Assembly: GCA_963680875.1 (NCBI GenBank)
Contig: OY804579.1
Coordinates: forward strand, 24,723,804-24,787,803
Direction of reading: 5' to 3'
Source: Bathymodiolus brooksi
Taxonomy: Eukaryota; Mollusca; Bivalvia; Mytilida; Modiolidae
DNA length: 64,000 nucleotides
Shown here: piece by piece, positions 46,401 to 61,045 of the stretch
How the letters are laid out: every line of letters begins with the position of its first letter
How positions within the stretch are numbered: position 1 is the stretch's first letter
Translations under genes and position numbers: made by a program
Notes under the pieces: generated by a model
What the model was told of the DNA's origin: nothing
Databases searched by the model: none
Seen by the model: the letters and a program-made list of their open reading frames with translations, nothing else

Positions 46401-47325
46401 TACCTGATGAAGGTTATTGTGAGCGTACCTGATGAAGGTTATTCTGAGCGTACCTGATGAAGGTTATTGTAACCGTACCTGATGAAGGTTATTGTGAGCG
46501 TACCTGATGAAGGTTATTCTGAGCGTACCTGATGAAGGTTATTCTGAGCGTACGTGATGAAGGTTATTCTGAGCGTACGTGATGAAGGTTATTCTGAGCG
46601 TACCTGATGAAGGTTATTCTGAGCGTACCTGATGAAGGTTATTCTGAGCGTACATGATGAAGGTTATTCTGAGCGTACCTGATGAAGGTTATTCTGAGCG
46701 TACCTGATGAAAGTTATTGTGAGCGTACCTGATGAAGGTTATTGTGAGCGTACCTGATGAAGGTTATTGTGAGCGTACCTAATGAAGGTTATTGTGAGCG
46801 TACCTGATGAAGGTTATTCTGAGCGTACCTGATGAAGGTTATTCTGAGCGTACCTGATGAAGGTTATTCTGAGCGTACCTGATGAAGATTATTCTGAGCG
46901 TACCTGATGAAGGTTATTGTGAGCGTACCTGATGAAGGTTATTCTGAGCGTACCTGATGAAGGTTATTGTGAGCGTACCTGATGAAGGTTATTCTGAGCG
47001 TACCTGATGAAGGTTATTGTGAGCGTACCTGATGAAGGTTATTGTGAGCGTACCTGATGAAGGTTATTGTGAGCGTACCTGATTAAGGTTATTGTGAGCG
47101 TACCTGATGAAGATTATTGTGAGCGTACCTGATGAAGGTTATTCTGAGCGTACCTGATGAAGGTTATTGTGAGCGTACCTGATGAAGGTTATTGTGAGCG
47201 TACCTGATGAAGGTTATTGTGAGTGTACCTGATGAAGGTTATTGTAAGCGTACCTGATGAAGGTTATTGTGAGTGTACCTGATGAAGGTTATTGTGAGCG
47301 TACCTGATGAAGATTATTCTGAGCG
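43476..47325. repeat. 1,925-bp tandem duplication within the giant array
   Basis: Copy 1 is 43476-45400 and copy 2 is 45401-47325 (77 units each). The CTGGTGATGG unit recurs at 43654/45579 and the AGGTTTTTTT unit at 44211/46136. Copy 1 is itself related to 40480-42800 at an offset of 2,600 bp (104 units), and a further relative lies about 3.2 kb downstream (AGGTTTTTTT at 49336). Confidence 0.9.
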
Positions 47326-50300
47326 TACCTGATGAAGGTTATTTTGAGCGTACCTGATGAAGGTTATTGTGAGCGTACCTGATGAAGGTTATTTTGAGCG
47401 TACCTGATGAAGGTTATTGTGAGCGTACCTGATGGAGGTTATTTTGAGCGTACATGATGAAGGTTATTGTGAGCGTACCTGATGAAGGTTATTCTGAGTG
47501 TACCTGATGAAGGTTATTCTGAGCGTACCTGATGAAGGTTATTGTGAGTGTACTTGATGAAGGTTATTGTGAGCGTACCTGATGAAGGTTATTGTGAGCG
47601 TACCTGATGAAGGTTATTGTGAGCGTAACTGATGAAGGTTATTCTGAGCGTACCTGATGAAGGTTATTTTGAGCGTACCTGATGAAGGTTATTCTGAGCG
47701 TACCTGATGAAGGTTATTTTGAGCGTACCTGATGAAGGTTATTGTGAGCGTACCTGATGAAAGTTATTTTGAGCGTACATGATGAAGGTTATTGTGAGCG
47801 TACCTGATGAAGGTTATTGTGAGCGTACCTGATGAAGGTTATTCTGAGCGTACATGATGAAGGTTATTGTGAGCGTACCTGATGAAGGTTATTCTGAGTG
47901 TACATGATGAAGGTTATTGTGAGCGTACCTGATGAAGGTTATTGTGAGCGTACCTGATGAAGGTTATTGTAAGCCTACATGATGAAGGTTATTCTGAGCG
48001 TACATGATGAAGGTTATTGTGAGCGTACCTGATGAAGGTTATTCTGAGCGTACCTGATGAAGTTTATTCTGAGCGTACTTGATGAAGGTTATTGTGAGCG
48101 TACCTGATGAAGGTTATTGTGAGCGTACCTGATGAAGGTTATTCTGAGCGTACCTGATGAAGGTTATTGTGAGCGTACCTGATGAAGGTTATTCTGAGCG
48201 TACCTGATGAAGGTTATTGTGAGCGTACCTGATGAAGGTTATTGTGAGCGTACCTGATGAAGGTTATTGTGAGCGTACCTGATGAAGATTATTGTGAGCG
48301 TACCTGATGAATGTTATTCTGAGCGTACCTGATGAAGGTTATTTTGAGCGTACCTAATGGAGGTTATTGTGAGCGTACATGATGAAGGTTATTGTGAGTG
48401 TACCTGATGAAGGTTATTGTGAGCGTATCTGATGAAGGTTATTGTGATCGTACCTGATGAAGGTTATTCTGAGCGTTCCTGATGAAGATTATTCTGAGCG
48501 TACCTGATGAAGGTTATTGTGAGTGTACCTGATAAAGGTTATTGTGAGCGTACCTGATGAAGATTATTCTGAGCGTACCTGATGAAGGTTATTGTAAGCG
48601 TACCTGATGAAGGTTATTGTGAGCGTACCTGATGAAGGTTATTGTGAGCGTACCTGATGATGGTTATTTTGAGTGTACCTGATGAAGGTTATTCTGAGCG
48701 TACCTGATGAAGGTTATTGTGAGCGTACCTGATGAAGGTTATTGTGAGCGTGCCTGATGAAGGTTATTGTGAGCGTACCTGATGAAGGTTATTGTGAGCG
48801 TACCTGATGAAGGTTATTGTGAGCGTACCTGATGAAGGTTATTGTGAGCGTACCTGATGAAGGTTATTCTGAGCGTACCTGATGAAGGTTATTGTGAGCG
48901 TACCTGATGATGGTTATTCTGAGCGTACATGATGAAGGTTATTGTGAGCGTACCTGATGAAGGTTATTGTGAGCGTACCTGATGAAGACTATTGTGAGCG
49001 TATCTGATGAAGGTTATTCTGAGCGTACCTGATGAAGGTTATTGTGAGCGTACCTGATGGAGGTTATTGTGAGCGTACCTGATGAAGGTTATTGTGATTG
49101 TACCTGATGAAGGTTATTGTGAGCGTACCTGATGAAGGTTATTGTGAGCGTACCTGATGAAGATTATTCTGAGCGTACCTGATGAAGGTTATTGTGAGCG
49201 TACCTGATGAAGGTTATTGTGAGCGTACTTGGTGAAGGTTATTCTGAGCGTACCTGATGAAGGTTATTGTGAGCGTACCTGATGTAGGTTATTCTGAGCG
49301 TACCTGATGAAGGTTATTTTGAGCGTACCTGATGAAGGTTTTTTTGAGCGTACCTGATGAAGGTTATTATGAGCGTACCTGATGAAGGTTATTCTGAGCG
49401 TACATGATGAAGGTTATTGTGAGCGTACCTGATGATGGTTATTCTGAGCGTACATGATGAAGGTTATTGTGAGCGTACCTGATGAAGGTTATTGTGAGCG
49501 TACCTGATGAAGGTTATTGTAAGCGTACATGATGAAGGTTATTGTGAGCGTACATGATGAAGGTTATTGTGAGCGTACCTGATGAAGGTTATTCTGAGCG
49601 TACCTGATGAAGGTTATTGTGAGCGTACCTGATGAAGGTTATTCTGAGCGTACCTGATGAAGGTTATTGTAAGCGTACCTGATGAAGGTTATTGTGAGCG
49701 TACCTGATGAAGGTTATTCTGAGCGTACCTGATGAAGGTTATTCTGAGCGTACGTGATGAAGGTTATTCTGAGCGTACGTGATGAAGGTTATTCTGAGCG
49801 TACCTGATGAAGGTTATTCTGAGCGTACCTGATGAAGGTTATTCTGAGCGTACATGATGAAGGTTATTCTGAGCGTACCTGATGAAGGTTATTCTGAGCG
49901 TACCTGATGAAAGTTATTGTGAGCGTACCTGATGAAGGTTATTGTGAGCGTACCTGATGAAGGTTATTGTGAGCGTACCTAATGAAGGTTATTGTGAGCG
50001 TACCTGATGAAGGTTATTGTGAGCGTACCTGATGAAGGTTATTCTGAGCGTACCTGATGAAGGTTATTCTGAGCATACCTGATGAAGGTTATTCTGAGCG
50101 TACCTGATGAAGATTATTCTGAGCGTACCTGATGAAGGTTATTGTGAGCGTACCTGATGAAGGTTATTCTGAGCGTACCTGATGAAGGTTATTGTGAGCG
50201 TACCTGATGAAGGTTATTCTGAGCGTACCTGATGAAGGTTATTGTGAGCGTACCTGATGAAGGTTATTGTGAGCGTACCTGATGAAGGTTATTGTGAGCG

Positions 50301-53300
50301 TACCTGATTAAGGTTATTGTGAGCGTACCTGATGAAGATTATTGTGAGCGTACCTGATGAAGGTTATTCTGAGCGTACCTGATGAAGGTTATTGTGAGCG
50401 TACCTGATGAAGGTTATTGTGAGCGTACCTGATGAAGGTTATTGTGAGTGTACCTGATGAAGGTTATTGTAAGCGTACCTGATGAAGGTTATTGTGAGTG
50501 TACCTGATGAAGGTTATTGTGAGCGTACCTGATGAAGATTATTCTGAGCGTACCTGATGAAGGTTATTTTGAGCCTACCTGATGAAGGTTATTGTGAGCG
50601 TACCTGATGAAGGTTATTTTGAGCGTACCTGATGAAGGTTATTGTGAGCGTACCTGATGGAGGTTATTTTGAGCGTACATGATGAAGGTTATTGTGAGCG
50701 TACCTGATGAAGGTTATTCTGAGTGTACCTGATGAAGGTTATTGTGAGCGTACCTGATGAAGGTTATTGTGAGTGTACTTGATGAAGGTTATTGTGAGCG
50801 TACCTGATGAAGGTTATTGTGAGCGTACCTGATGAAGGTTATTGTGAGCGTACCTGATGAAGGTTATTCTGAGCGTACCTGATGAAGGTTATTTTGAGCG
50901 TACCTGATGAAGGTTATTCTGAGCGTACCTGATGAAGGTTATTTTGAGCGTACCTGATGAAGGTTATTGTGAGCGTACCTGATGAAAGTTATTTTGAGCG
51001 TACATGATGAAGGTTATTGTGAGCGTACCTGATGAAGGTTATTGTGAGCGTACCTGATGAAGGTTATTCTGAGCGTACATGATGAAGGTTATTGTGAGCG
51101 TACCTGATGAAGGTTATTCTGAGTGTACATGATGAAGGTTATTGTGAGCGTACCTGATGAAGGTTATTGTGAGCGTACCTGATGAAGGTTATTGTAAGCC
51201 TACATGATGAAGGTTATTCTGAGCGTACATGATGAAGGTTATTGTGAGCGTACCTGATGAAGGTTATTCTGAGCGTACCTGATGAAGTTTATTCTGAGCG
51301 TACTTGATGAAGGTTATTGTGAGCGTACCTGATGAAGGTTATTGTGAGCGTACCTGATGAAGGTTATTCTGAGCGTACCTGATGAAGGTTATTGTGAGCG
51401 TACCTGATGAAGGTTATTCTGAGCGTACCTGATGAAGGTTATTGTGAGCGTACCTGATGAAGGTTATTGTGAGCGTACCTGATGAAGGTTATTGTGAGCG
51501 TACCTGATGAAGATTATTGTGAGCGTACCTGATGAATGTTATTCTGAGCGTACCTGATGAAGGTTATTGTGAGCGTACCTAATGGAGGTTATTGTGAGCG
51601 TACATGATGAAGGTTATTGTGAGTGTACCTGATGAAGGTTATTGTGAGCGTATCTGATGAAGGTTATTGTGATCGTACCTGATGAAGGTTATTCTGAGCG
51701 TACCTGATGAAGATTATTCTGAGCGTACCTGATGAAGGTTATTGTGAGTGTACCTGATAAAGGTTATTGTGAGCGTACCTGAAGATTATTCTGAGCGTAC
51801 CTGATGAAGGTTATTGTAAGCGTACCTGATGAAGGTTATTGTGAGCGTACCTGATGAAGGTTATTGTGAGCGTACCTGATGATGGTTATTTTGAGTGTAC
51901 CTGATGAAGGTTATTCTGAGCGTACCTGATGAAGGTTATTGTGAGCGTACCTGATGAAGGTTATTGTGAGCGTGCCTGATGAAGGTTATTGTGAGCGTAC
52001 CTGATGAAGGTTATTGTGAGCGTACCTGATGAAGGTTATTGTGAGCGTACCTGATGAAGGTTATTGTGAGCGTACCTGATGAAGGTTATTGTGAGCGTAC
52101 CTGATGAAGGTTATTCTGAGCGTACCTCATGAAGGTTATTTTGAGCGTACATGATGAAGGTTATTCTAAGCGTACCTGATGAAGGTTATTTTGAGCGTAC
52201 CTGATGAAGGTTATTGTGAGCGTACATGATGAAGGTTATTTTGAGCGCTCATGATGAAGGTTATTGTGAGCGTACCTGATGAAGGTTATTCTGAGCGTAC
52301 CTGATGAAGGTTATTCTGAGCGTACATGATGAAGGTTATTGTGAGCGTACCTGATGAAAGTTATTCTGAGCGTACATGATGAAGGTTATTGTGAGCGTAC
52401 CTGATGAAGGTTATTGTGAGCGTACCTGATGAAGGTTATTCTGAGCGTACCTGATGATGGTTATTGTGAGAGTACCTGAAGAAGGTTATTCTGAGCGTAC
52501 CTGATGAAGGTTATTGTGAGCGTACCTGATGAAGGTTATTGTGAGCGTACCTGATGAAGGTTATTCTGAGCGTACCTGATGAAGGTTATTCTGAGCGTAC
52601 CTGATGAAGGTTATTGTGAGCGTACCTGATGAAGATTATTGTGAGCGTACCTGATGAAGGTTATTGTGAGCGTACCTGATGAAGGTTATTGTGAGCGTAC
52701 CTGATGAAGGTTATTGTGAGCGTACCTGATTAAGGTTATTGTGAGCGTACCTGATGAAGATTATTGTGAGCGTACCTCATGAAGGTTATTCTGAGCGTAC
52801 CTGATGAAGGTTATTGTGAGCGTACCTGATGAAGGTTATTGTGAGCGTACCTGATGAAGGTTATTGTGAGTGTACCTGATGAAGGTTATTGTAAGCGTAC
52901 CTGATGAAGGTTATTGTGAGTGTACCTGATGAAGGTTATTGTGAGCGTACCTGATGAAGATTATTCTGAGCGTACCTGATGAAGGTTATTTTGAGCGTAC
53001 CTGATGAAGGTTATTGTGAGCGTACCTGATGAAGGTTATTTTGAGCGTACATGATGAAGGTTATTGTGAGCGTACCTGATGAAGGTTATTTTGAGCGTAC
53101 ATGATGAAGGTTATTGGGAGCGTACCTGATGAAGGTTATTCTGAGTGTACCTGATGAAGGTTATTGTGAGCGTACCTGATGAAGGTTATTGTGAGTGTAC
53201 CTGATGAAGGTTATTGTGAGCGTACCTGATGAAGGTTATTGTGAGCGTACCTGATGAAGGTTATTGTGAGCGTACCTGATGAAGGTTATTCTGAGCGTAC

Positions 53301-56300
53301 CTGATGAAGGTTATTTTGAGCGTACCTGATGAAGGTTATTCTGAGCGTAACTGATGAAGGTTATTTTGAGCGTACCTGATGAAGGTTATTGTGAGCGTAC
53401 CTGATGAAAGTTATTTTGAGCGTACATGATGAAGGTTATTGTGAGCGTACCTGATGAAGGTTATTGTGAGCGTACCTGATGAAGGTTATTCTGAGCGTAC
53501 ATGATGAAGGTTATTGTGAGCGTACCTGATGAAGGTTATTCTGAGTGTACATGATGAAGGTTATTGTGAGCGTACCTGATGAAGGTTATTGTGAGCGTAC
53601 CTGATGAAGGTTATTGTAAGCCTACATGATGAAGGTTATTCTGAGCGTACATGATGAAGGTTATTGTGAGCGTACCTGATGAAGGTTATTCTGAGCGTAC
53701 CTGATGAAGTTTATTCTGAGCGTACTTGATGAAGGTTATTGTGAGCGTACCTGATGAAGGTTATTGTGAGCGTACCTGATGAAGATTATTCTGAGCGTAC
53801 CTGATGAAGGTTATTCTGAGCGTACCTGATGAAGGTTATTCTGAGCGTACCTCATGGAGGTTATTGTGAGCGTACCGGATGAAGGTTATTGTGAGTGTAC
53901 CTGATGAAGGTTATTGTGAGCGTACCTGATGAAGTTCATTGTGAGTGTACCTGATGAAGGTTATTGTGAGCATACCTGATGAAGATTATTCTGAGCGTAC
54001 CTGATGAAGGTTATTGTGAGCGTACCTGATGAAGGTTATTGTGAGCGTACCTGATGAAGATTATTCTGAGCGTACCTGATGAAGGTTATTTTGAGCGTAT
54101 CTGATGAAGGTTATTGTGAGCGTACCTGATGAAGGTTATTTTGAGCGTACATGATGAAGGTTATTGTGAGCGTACCTGATGAAGGTTATTTTGAGCGTTC
54201 ATGATGAAGGTTATTGTGAGCGTACCTGATGAAGGTTATTCTGAGTGTACCTGATGAAGGTTATTGTGAGCGTACCTGATCAAGGTTATTGTGAGTGTAC
54301 CTGATCAAGGTTATTGTGAGCGTACCTGATGAAGGTTATTGTGAGCGTACCTGATGAAGGTTATTGTGAGCGTACCTGATGAAGGTTATTCTGAGCGTAC
54401 CTGATGAAGGTTATTTTGAGCGTACCTGATGAAGGTTATTCTGAGCGTACCTGATGAAGGTTATTTTGAGCGTACCTGATGAAGGTTATTGTGAGCGTAC
54501 CTGATGAAAGTTATTTTGAGCGTACATGATGAAGGTTATTGTGAGCGTACCTGATGAAGGTTATTGTGAGCGTACCTGATGAAGGTTATTCTGAGCGTAC
54601 ATGATGAAGGTTATTGTGAGCGTACCTGATGAAGGTTATTCTGAGTGTACATGATGAAGGTTATTGTGAGCGTACCCGATGAAGGTTATTGTGAGCGTAC
54701 CTGATGAAGGTTATTGTAAGCCTACATGATGAAGGTTATTCTGAGCGTACATGATGAAGGTTATTGTGAGCGTACCTGATGAAGGTTATTCTGAGCGTAC
54801 CTGATGAAGTTTATTCTGAGCGTACTTGATGAAGGTTATTGTGAGCGTACCTGATGAAGGTTATTGTGAGCGTACCTGATGAAGGTTATTCTGAGCGTAC
54901 CTGATGAAGGTTATTGTGAGCGTACCTGATGAAGGTTATTCTGAGCGTACATGATGAAGGTTATTGTGAGCGTACCTGATGAAGGTTATTCTGAGTGTAC
55001 ATGATGAAGGTTATTGTGAGCGTACCTGATGAAGGTTATTGTGAGCGTACCTGATGAAGGTTATTGTAAGCCTACATGATGAAGGTTATTCTGAGCGTAC
55101 ATGATGAAGGTTATTGTGAGCGTACCTGATGAAGGTTATTCTGAGCGTACCTGATGAAGTTTATTCTGAGCGTACTTGATGAAGGTTATTGTGAGCGTAC
55201 CTGATGAAGGTTATTGTGAGCGTACCTGATGAAGATTATTCTGAGCGTACCTGATGAAGGTTATTGTGAGCGTACCTGATGAAGGTTATTCTGAGCGTAC
55301 CTGATGAAGGTTATTGTGAGCGTACCTGATGAAGGTTATTGTGAGCGTACCTGATGAAGGTTATTGTGAGCGTACCTGATGAAGATTATTGTGAGCGTAC
55401 CTGATGAATGTTATTCTGAGCGTACCTGATGAAGGTTATTGTGAGCGTACCTAATGGAGGTTATTGTGAGCGTACCTGATGAAGGTTATTGTGAGTGTAC
55501 CTGATGAAGGTTATTGTGAGCGTACCTGATGAAGGTTATTGTGAGTGTACCTGATGAAGGTTATTCTGAGCTTACCTGATGAAGGTTATTCTGAACGTAT
55601 ATGATGAAGATTATTCTGAGCGTACCTGATGAAGGTTATTGTGAGTGTACCTGATGAAGGTTATTGTGAGTGTACCTGATGAAGGTTATTGTGAGCGTAC
55701 CTGATGAAGATTATTGTGAGTGTACCTGATGAAGGTTATTGTGAGCGTACCTGATGAAAGTTATTTTGAGCGTACATGATGAAGGTTATTGTGAGCGTAC
55801 CTGATGAAGGTTATTGTGAGCGTACCTGATGAAGGTTATTCTGAGCGTACATGATGAAGGTTATTGTGAGCGTACCTGATGAAGGTTATTCTGAGTGTAC
55901 ATGATGAAGGTTATTGTGAGCGTACCTGATGAAGGTTATTGTGAGCGTACCTGATGAAGGTTATTGTAAGCCTACATGATGAAGGTTATTCTGAGCGTAC
56001 ATGATGAAGGTTATTGTGAGCGTACCTGATGAAGGTTATTCTGAGCGTACCTGATGAAGTTTATTCTGAGCGTACTTAATGAAGGTTATTGTGAGCGTAC
56101 CTGATGAAGGTTATTGTGAGCGTACCTGATGAAGGTTATTGTGAGCGTACCTGATGAAGGTTATTCTGAGCGTACCTGATGATGGTTATTGTGAGCGTAC
56201 CTGATGAAGGTTATTCTGAGCGTAACTAATGAAGGTTATTGTGAGCGTACCTGATGAAGGTTATTGTGAGCGTACCTGATGAAGGTTATTCTGAGCGTAC

Positions 56301-59300
56301 CTGATGAAGGTTATTCTGAGCGTACCTGATGCAGGTTATTCTGAGCGTACCTGATGAAGGTTATTGTGAGCGTACCTGATGATGGTTATTGTGAGCGTAC
56401 CTGATGAAGGTTATCCTGAGTGTACCTGATGAAGGTTATTGTGAGCGTACCTGATGAAGGTTATTGTGAGCGTACCTGATGAAGGTTATTCTGAGCGTAC
56501 CTGATGAAGGTTATTGTGAGCGTACCTGATGAAGGTTATTGTGAGCGTACCTGATGAAGATTATTGTGAGCGTACCTGATGAAGGTTATTCTGAGCGTAC
56601 CTGATGAAGGTTATTCTGAGCGTACCTCATGGAGGTTATTGTGAGCGTACCGGATGAAGGTTATTGTGAGTGTACCTGGTGAAGGTTATTGTGAGCGTAC
56701 CTGATGAAGTTCATTGTGAGTGTACCTGATGAAGGTTATTGTGAGCGTACCTGATGAAGATTATTCTGAGCGTACCTGATGAAGGTTATTGTGAGCGTAC
56801 CTGATGAAGGTTATTGTGAGCGTACCTGATGAAGGTTATTGTGAGCGTACCTGATGAAGGTTATTTTGATCGTACCTGATGAAGGTTATTCTGAGCGTAC
56901 CTGATGAAGGTTATTGTGAGCGTACCTGATGAAGGTTATTCTGAGCGTACCTGATGAAGGTTATTTTGAACGTACCTGATGAAGGTTATTCTGAGCGTAC
57001 CTGATGAAGGTTATTGTGAGCGTACCAGATGAAGGTTATTCTGAGCGTACCTGATGAAGGTTATTGTGAGCGTACCTGATGAAGGTTATTCTGAGCGTAC
57101 CTGATGAAGGTTATTGTGAGCGTACATGATGAAGGTTATTCTGAGCGTACCTGATGAAGGTTATTTTGAGCGTACCTGATGAAGGTTATTTTGAGCGTAC
57201 ATGATGAAGGTTATTGTGAGCGTACCTGATGAAGGTTATTGTGAGCGTACCTGATGAAGGTTATTCTGAGCGTACATGATGAAGGTTATTGTGAGCGTAC
57301 CTGATGAAGGTTATTCTGAGCGTACATGATGAAGGTTATTGTGAGCGTACCTGATGAAGGTTATTCTGAGCGTACCTGATGAAGGTTATTCTTAGCGTAC
57401 CTGATGAAGGTTATTGTGAGCGTACCTGATGAAGGTTATTCTGAGCGTACCTGATGAAGGTTATTCTGAGCGTTCCTGATGAAGGTTATTGTGAGCGTAC
57501 CTGATGAAGGTTATTCTGAACGTACCTGAAGAAGGTTATTCTGAGCGTACCTGATGAAGGTTATTGTGAGCGTACCTGATGGAGGTTATTGTGAGCGTAC
57601 CTGATGAAGGTTATTGTGAGTGTACCTGATGAAGGTTATTGTGAGTGTACCTGATGAAGGTTATTGTGAGTGTACCTGATGAAGGTTAATGTGAGCGTAC
57701 CTGATGAAGGTTATTCTGAGCGTACCTGATGAAGATTATTCTGAGTGTACCTGATGAAGGTTATTGTGAGTGTACCTGATGAAGGTTATTGTGAGCGTAC
57801 CTGATGAAGATTATTCTGAGCGTACCTGATGAAGGTTATTGAGAGCGTACCTGATGAAGGTTATTGTGAGCGTACCTGATGAAGGTTATTGTGAGCGTTC
57901 CTGATGAAGGTTATTCTGAGCGTACCTGATGAAGGTTATTTTGAGCGTACCTGATGAAGGTTATTCTGAGCGTACCTGATGAAGGTTATTTTGAGCGTAC
58001 CTGGTGAAGGTTATTGTGAGCGTACCTGATGAAGTTTATTTTGAGCGTACATGATGAAGGTTATTGTGAGCGTACCTGATGAAGGTTATTGTGAGCGTAC
58101 CTGATGAAGGTTATTCTGAGCGTACATGATGAAAGTTATTGTGAGCGTACCTGATGAAGGTTATTCTGAGCGTACATGATGAAGGTTATTGTGAGCGTAC
58201 CTGATGAAGGTTATTGTGAGCGTACCTGATGAAGGTTATTGTAAGCGTACATGATGAAGGTTATTCTGAGCGTACATGATGAAGGTTATTGTGAGCGTAC
58301 CTGATGAAGGTTATTCTGAGCGTACCTGATGAAGGTTATTCTGAGCGTACCTGATGAAGGTTATTCTGAGCGTACCTGATGAAGGTTATTGTGAGCGTAC
58401 CTGATGAAGGTTATTCTGATCGTACCTGGTGAAGGTTATTCTGAGCGTACCTGATGAAGGTTATTCTGAGCGTACGTGATGAAGGTTATTCTGAGCGTAC
58501 CTGATGAAGGTTATTCTGAGCGTACCTGATGAAAGTTATTGTGAGTGTACCTGATGAAGGTTATTCTGAGCGTACATGATGAAGGTTATTGTGAGCGTAC
58601 CTGATGAAGGTTATTGTGAGCGTACCTGATGAAGGTTATTGTGAGCGTACCTGATGAAGACTATTGTGAGCGTACCTGATGAAGGTTATTCTGAGCGTAC
58701 CTGATGAAGGTTATTGTGAGCGTACCTGATGGAGGTTATTGTGAGCGTACCTGATGAAGGTTATTGTGATTGTACCTGATGAAGGTTATTGTAAGCGTAC
58801 CTGATGAAGGTTATTGTGAGCGTACCTAATGAAGGTTATTGTGAGCGTACCTGATGAAGATTATTCTGAGCGTACCTGATGAAGGTTATTGTGAGCGTAC
58901 CTGATGAAGGTTATTGTGAGCGTACCTGGTGAAGGTTATTCTGAGCGTACCTGATGAAGGTTATTGTGAGTGTACCTGATGAAGGTTATTCTGAGCGTAC
59001 CTGATGAAGGTTATTTTGAGCGTACCTGATGAAGGTTATTCTGAGCGTACCTGATGAAGGTTTTTTTTAGCGTACCTGATGAAGGTTATTATGAGCGTAC
59101 CTGATGAAGGTTATTCTGAGCGTACATGATGAAGGTTATTGTGAGCGTACCTGATGATGGTTATTCTGAGCGTACATGATGAAGGTTATTGTGAGCGTAC
59201 CTGATGAAGGTTATTGTGAGCGTACCTGATGAAGGTTATTGTAAGCGTACATGATGAAGGTTATTCTGAGCGTACATGATGAAGGTTATTGTGAGCGTAC

Positions 59301-61045
59301 CTGATGAAGGTTATTCTGAGCGTACCTGATGAAGGTTATTGTGAGCGTACCTGATGAAGGTTATTCTGAGCGTACCTGATGAAGGTTATTGTAAGCGTAC
59401 CTGATGAAGGTTATTGTGAGCGTACCTGATGAAGGTTATTCTGAGCGTACCTGATGAAGGTTATTCTGAGCGTACCTGATGAAGGTTATTCTGAGCGTAC
59501 GTGATGAAGGTTATTCTGAGCGTACCTGATGAAGGTTATTCTGAGCGTACCTGATGAAGGTTATTCTGAGCGTACATGATGAAGGTTATTCTGAGCGTAC
59601 CTGATGAAGGTTATTCTGAGCGTACCTGATGAAAGTTATTGTGAGCGTACCTGATGAAGGTTATTGTGAGCGTACCTGATGAAGGTTATTGTGAGCGTAC
59701 CTGATGAAGGTTATTATGAGCGTACCTGATGAAGGTTATTCTGAGCGTACCTGATGAAGGTTATTCTGAGCGTACCTGATGAAGGTTATTCTGAGCGTAC
59801 CTGATGAAGGTTATTCTGAGCGTACCTGATGAAGGTTATTCTGAGCGTACCTGATGAAGGTTATTCTGAGCGTACCTGATGAAAGTTATTCTGAGCGTAC
59901 CTGATGAAGGTTATTGTGAGCGTACCTGATGAAGGTTATTCTGAGCGTACCTGATGAAGGTTATTGTGAGCGTACCTGATGAAGGTTATTGTGAGCGTAC
60001 CTGATGAAGGTTATTGTGAGCGTACCTGATTAAGGTTATTGTGAGCGTACCTGATGAAGGTTATTGTGAGCGTACCTGATGAAGATTATTTTGAGCGTAC
60101 CTGATGAAGGTTATTCTGAGCGTACCTGATGAAGGTTATTGTGAGCGTACCTGATGAAGGTTATTGTGAGCGTACCTGATGAAGGTTATTGTGAGTGTAC
60201 CTGATGAAGGTTATTGTAAGCGTACCTGATGAAGGTTATTGTGAGTGTACCTGATGAAGGTTATTGTGAGCGTACCTGATGAAGATTATTCTGAGCGTAC
60301 CTGATGAAGGTTATTTTGAGCGTACCTGATGAAGGTTATTGTGAGCGTACCTGATGAAGGTTATTTTGAGCGTACATGATGAAGGTTATTGTGAGCGTAC
60401 CTGATGAAGGTTATTTTGAGCGTACATGATGAAGGTTATTGTGAGCGTACCTGATGAAGGTTATTCTGAGTGTACCTGATGAAGGTTATTGTGAGCGTAC
60501 CTGATGAAGGTTATTGTGAGTGTACCTGATGAAGGTTATTGTGAGCGTACCTGATGAAGGTTATTGTGAGCGTACCTGATGAAGGTTATTGTGAGCGTAC
60601 CTGATGAAGGTTATTCTGAGCGTACCTGATGAAGGTTATTTTGAGCGTACCTGATGAAGGTTATTCTGAGCGTACCTGATGAAGGTTATTTTGAGCGTAC
60701 CTGATGAAGGTTATTGTGAGCGTACCTGATGAAAGTTATTTTGAGCGTACATGATGAAGGTTAATGTGAGCGTACCTGATGAAGGTTATTGTGAGCGTAC
60801 CTGATGAAGGTTATTCTGAGCGTACATGATGAAGGTTATTGTGAGCGTACCTGATGAAGGTTATTCTGAGTGTACATGATGAAGGTTATTGTGAGCGTAC
60901 CTGATGAAGGTTATTGTGAGCGTACCTGATGAAGGTTATTGTAAGCCTACATGATGAAAGTTATTCTGAGCGTACATGATGAAGGTTATTGTGAGCGTAC
61001 CTGATGAAGGTTATTCTGAGCGTACCTGATGAAGGTTATTGTGAG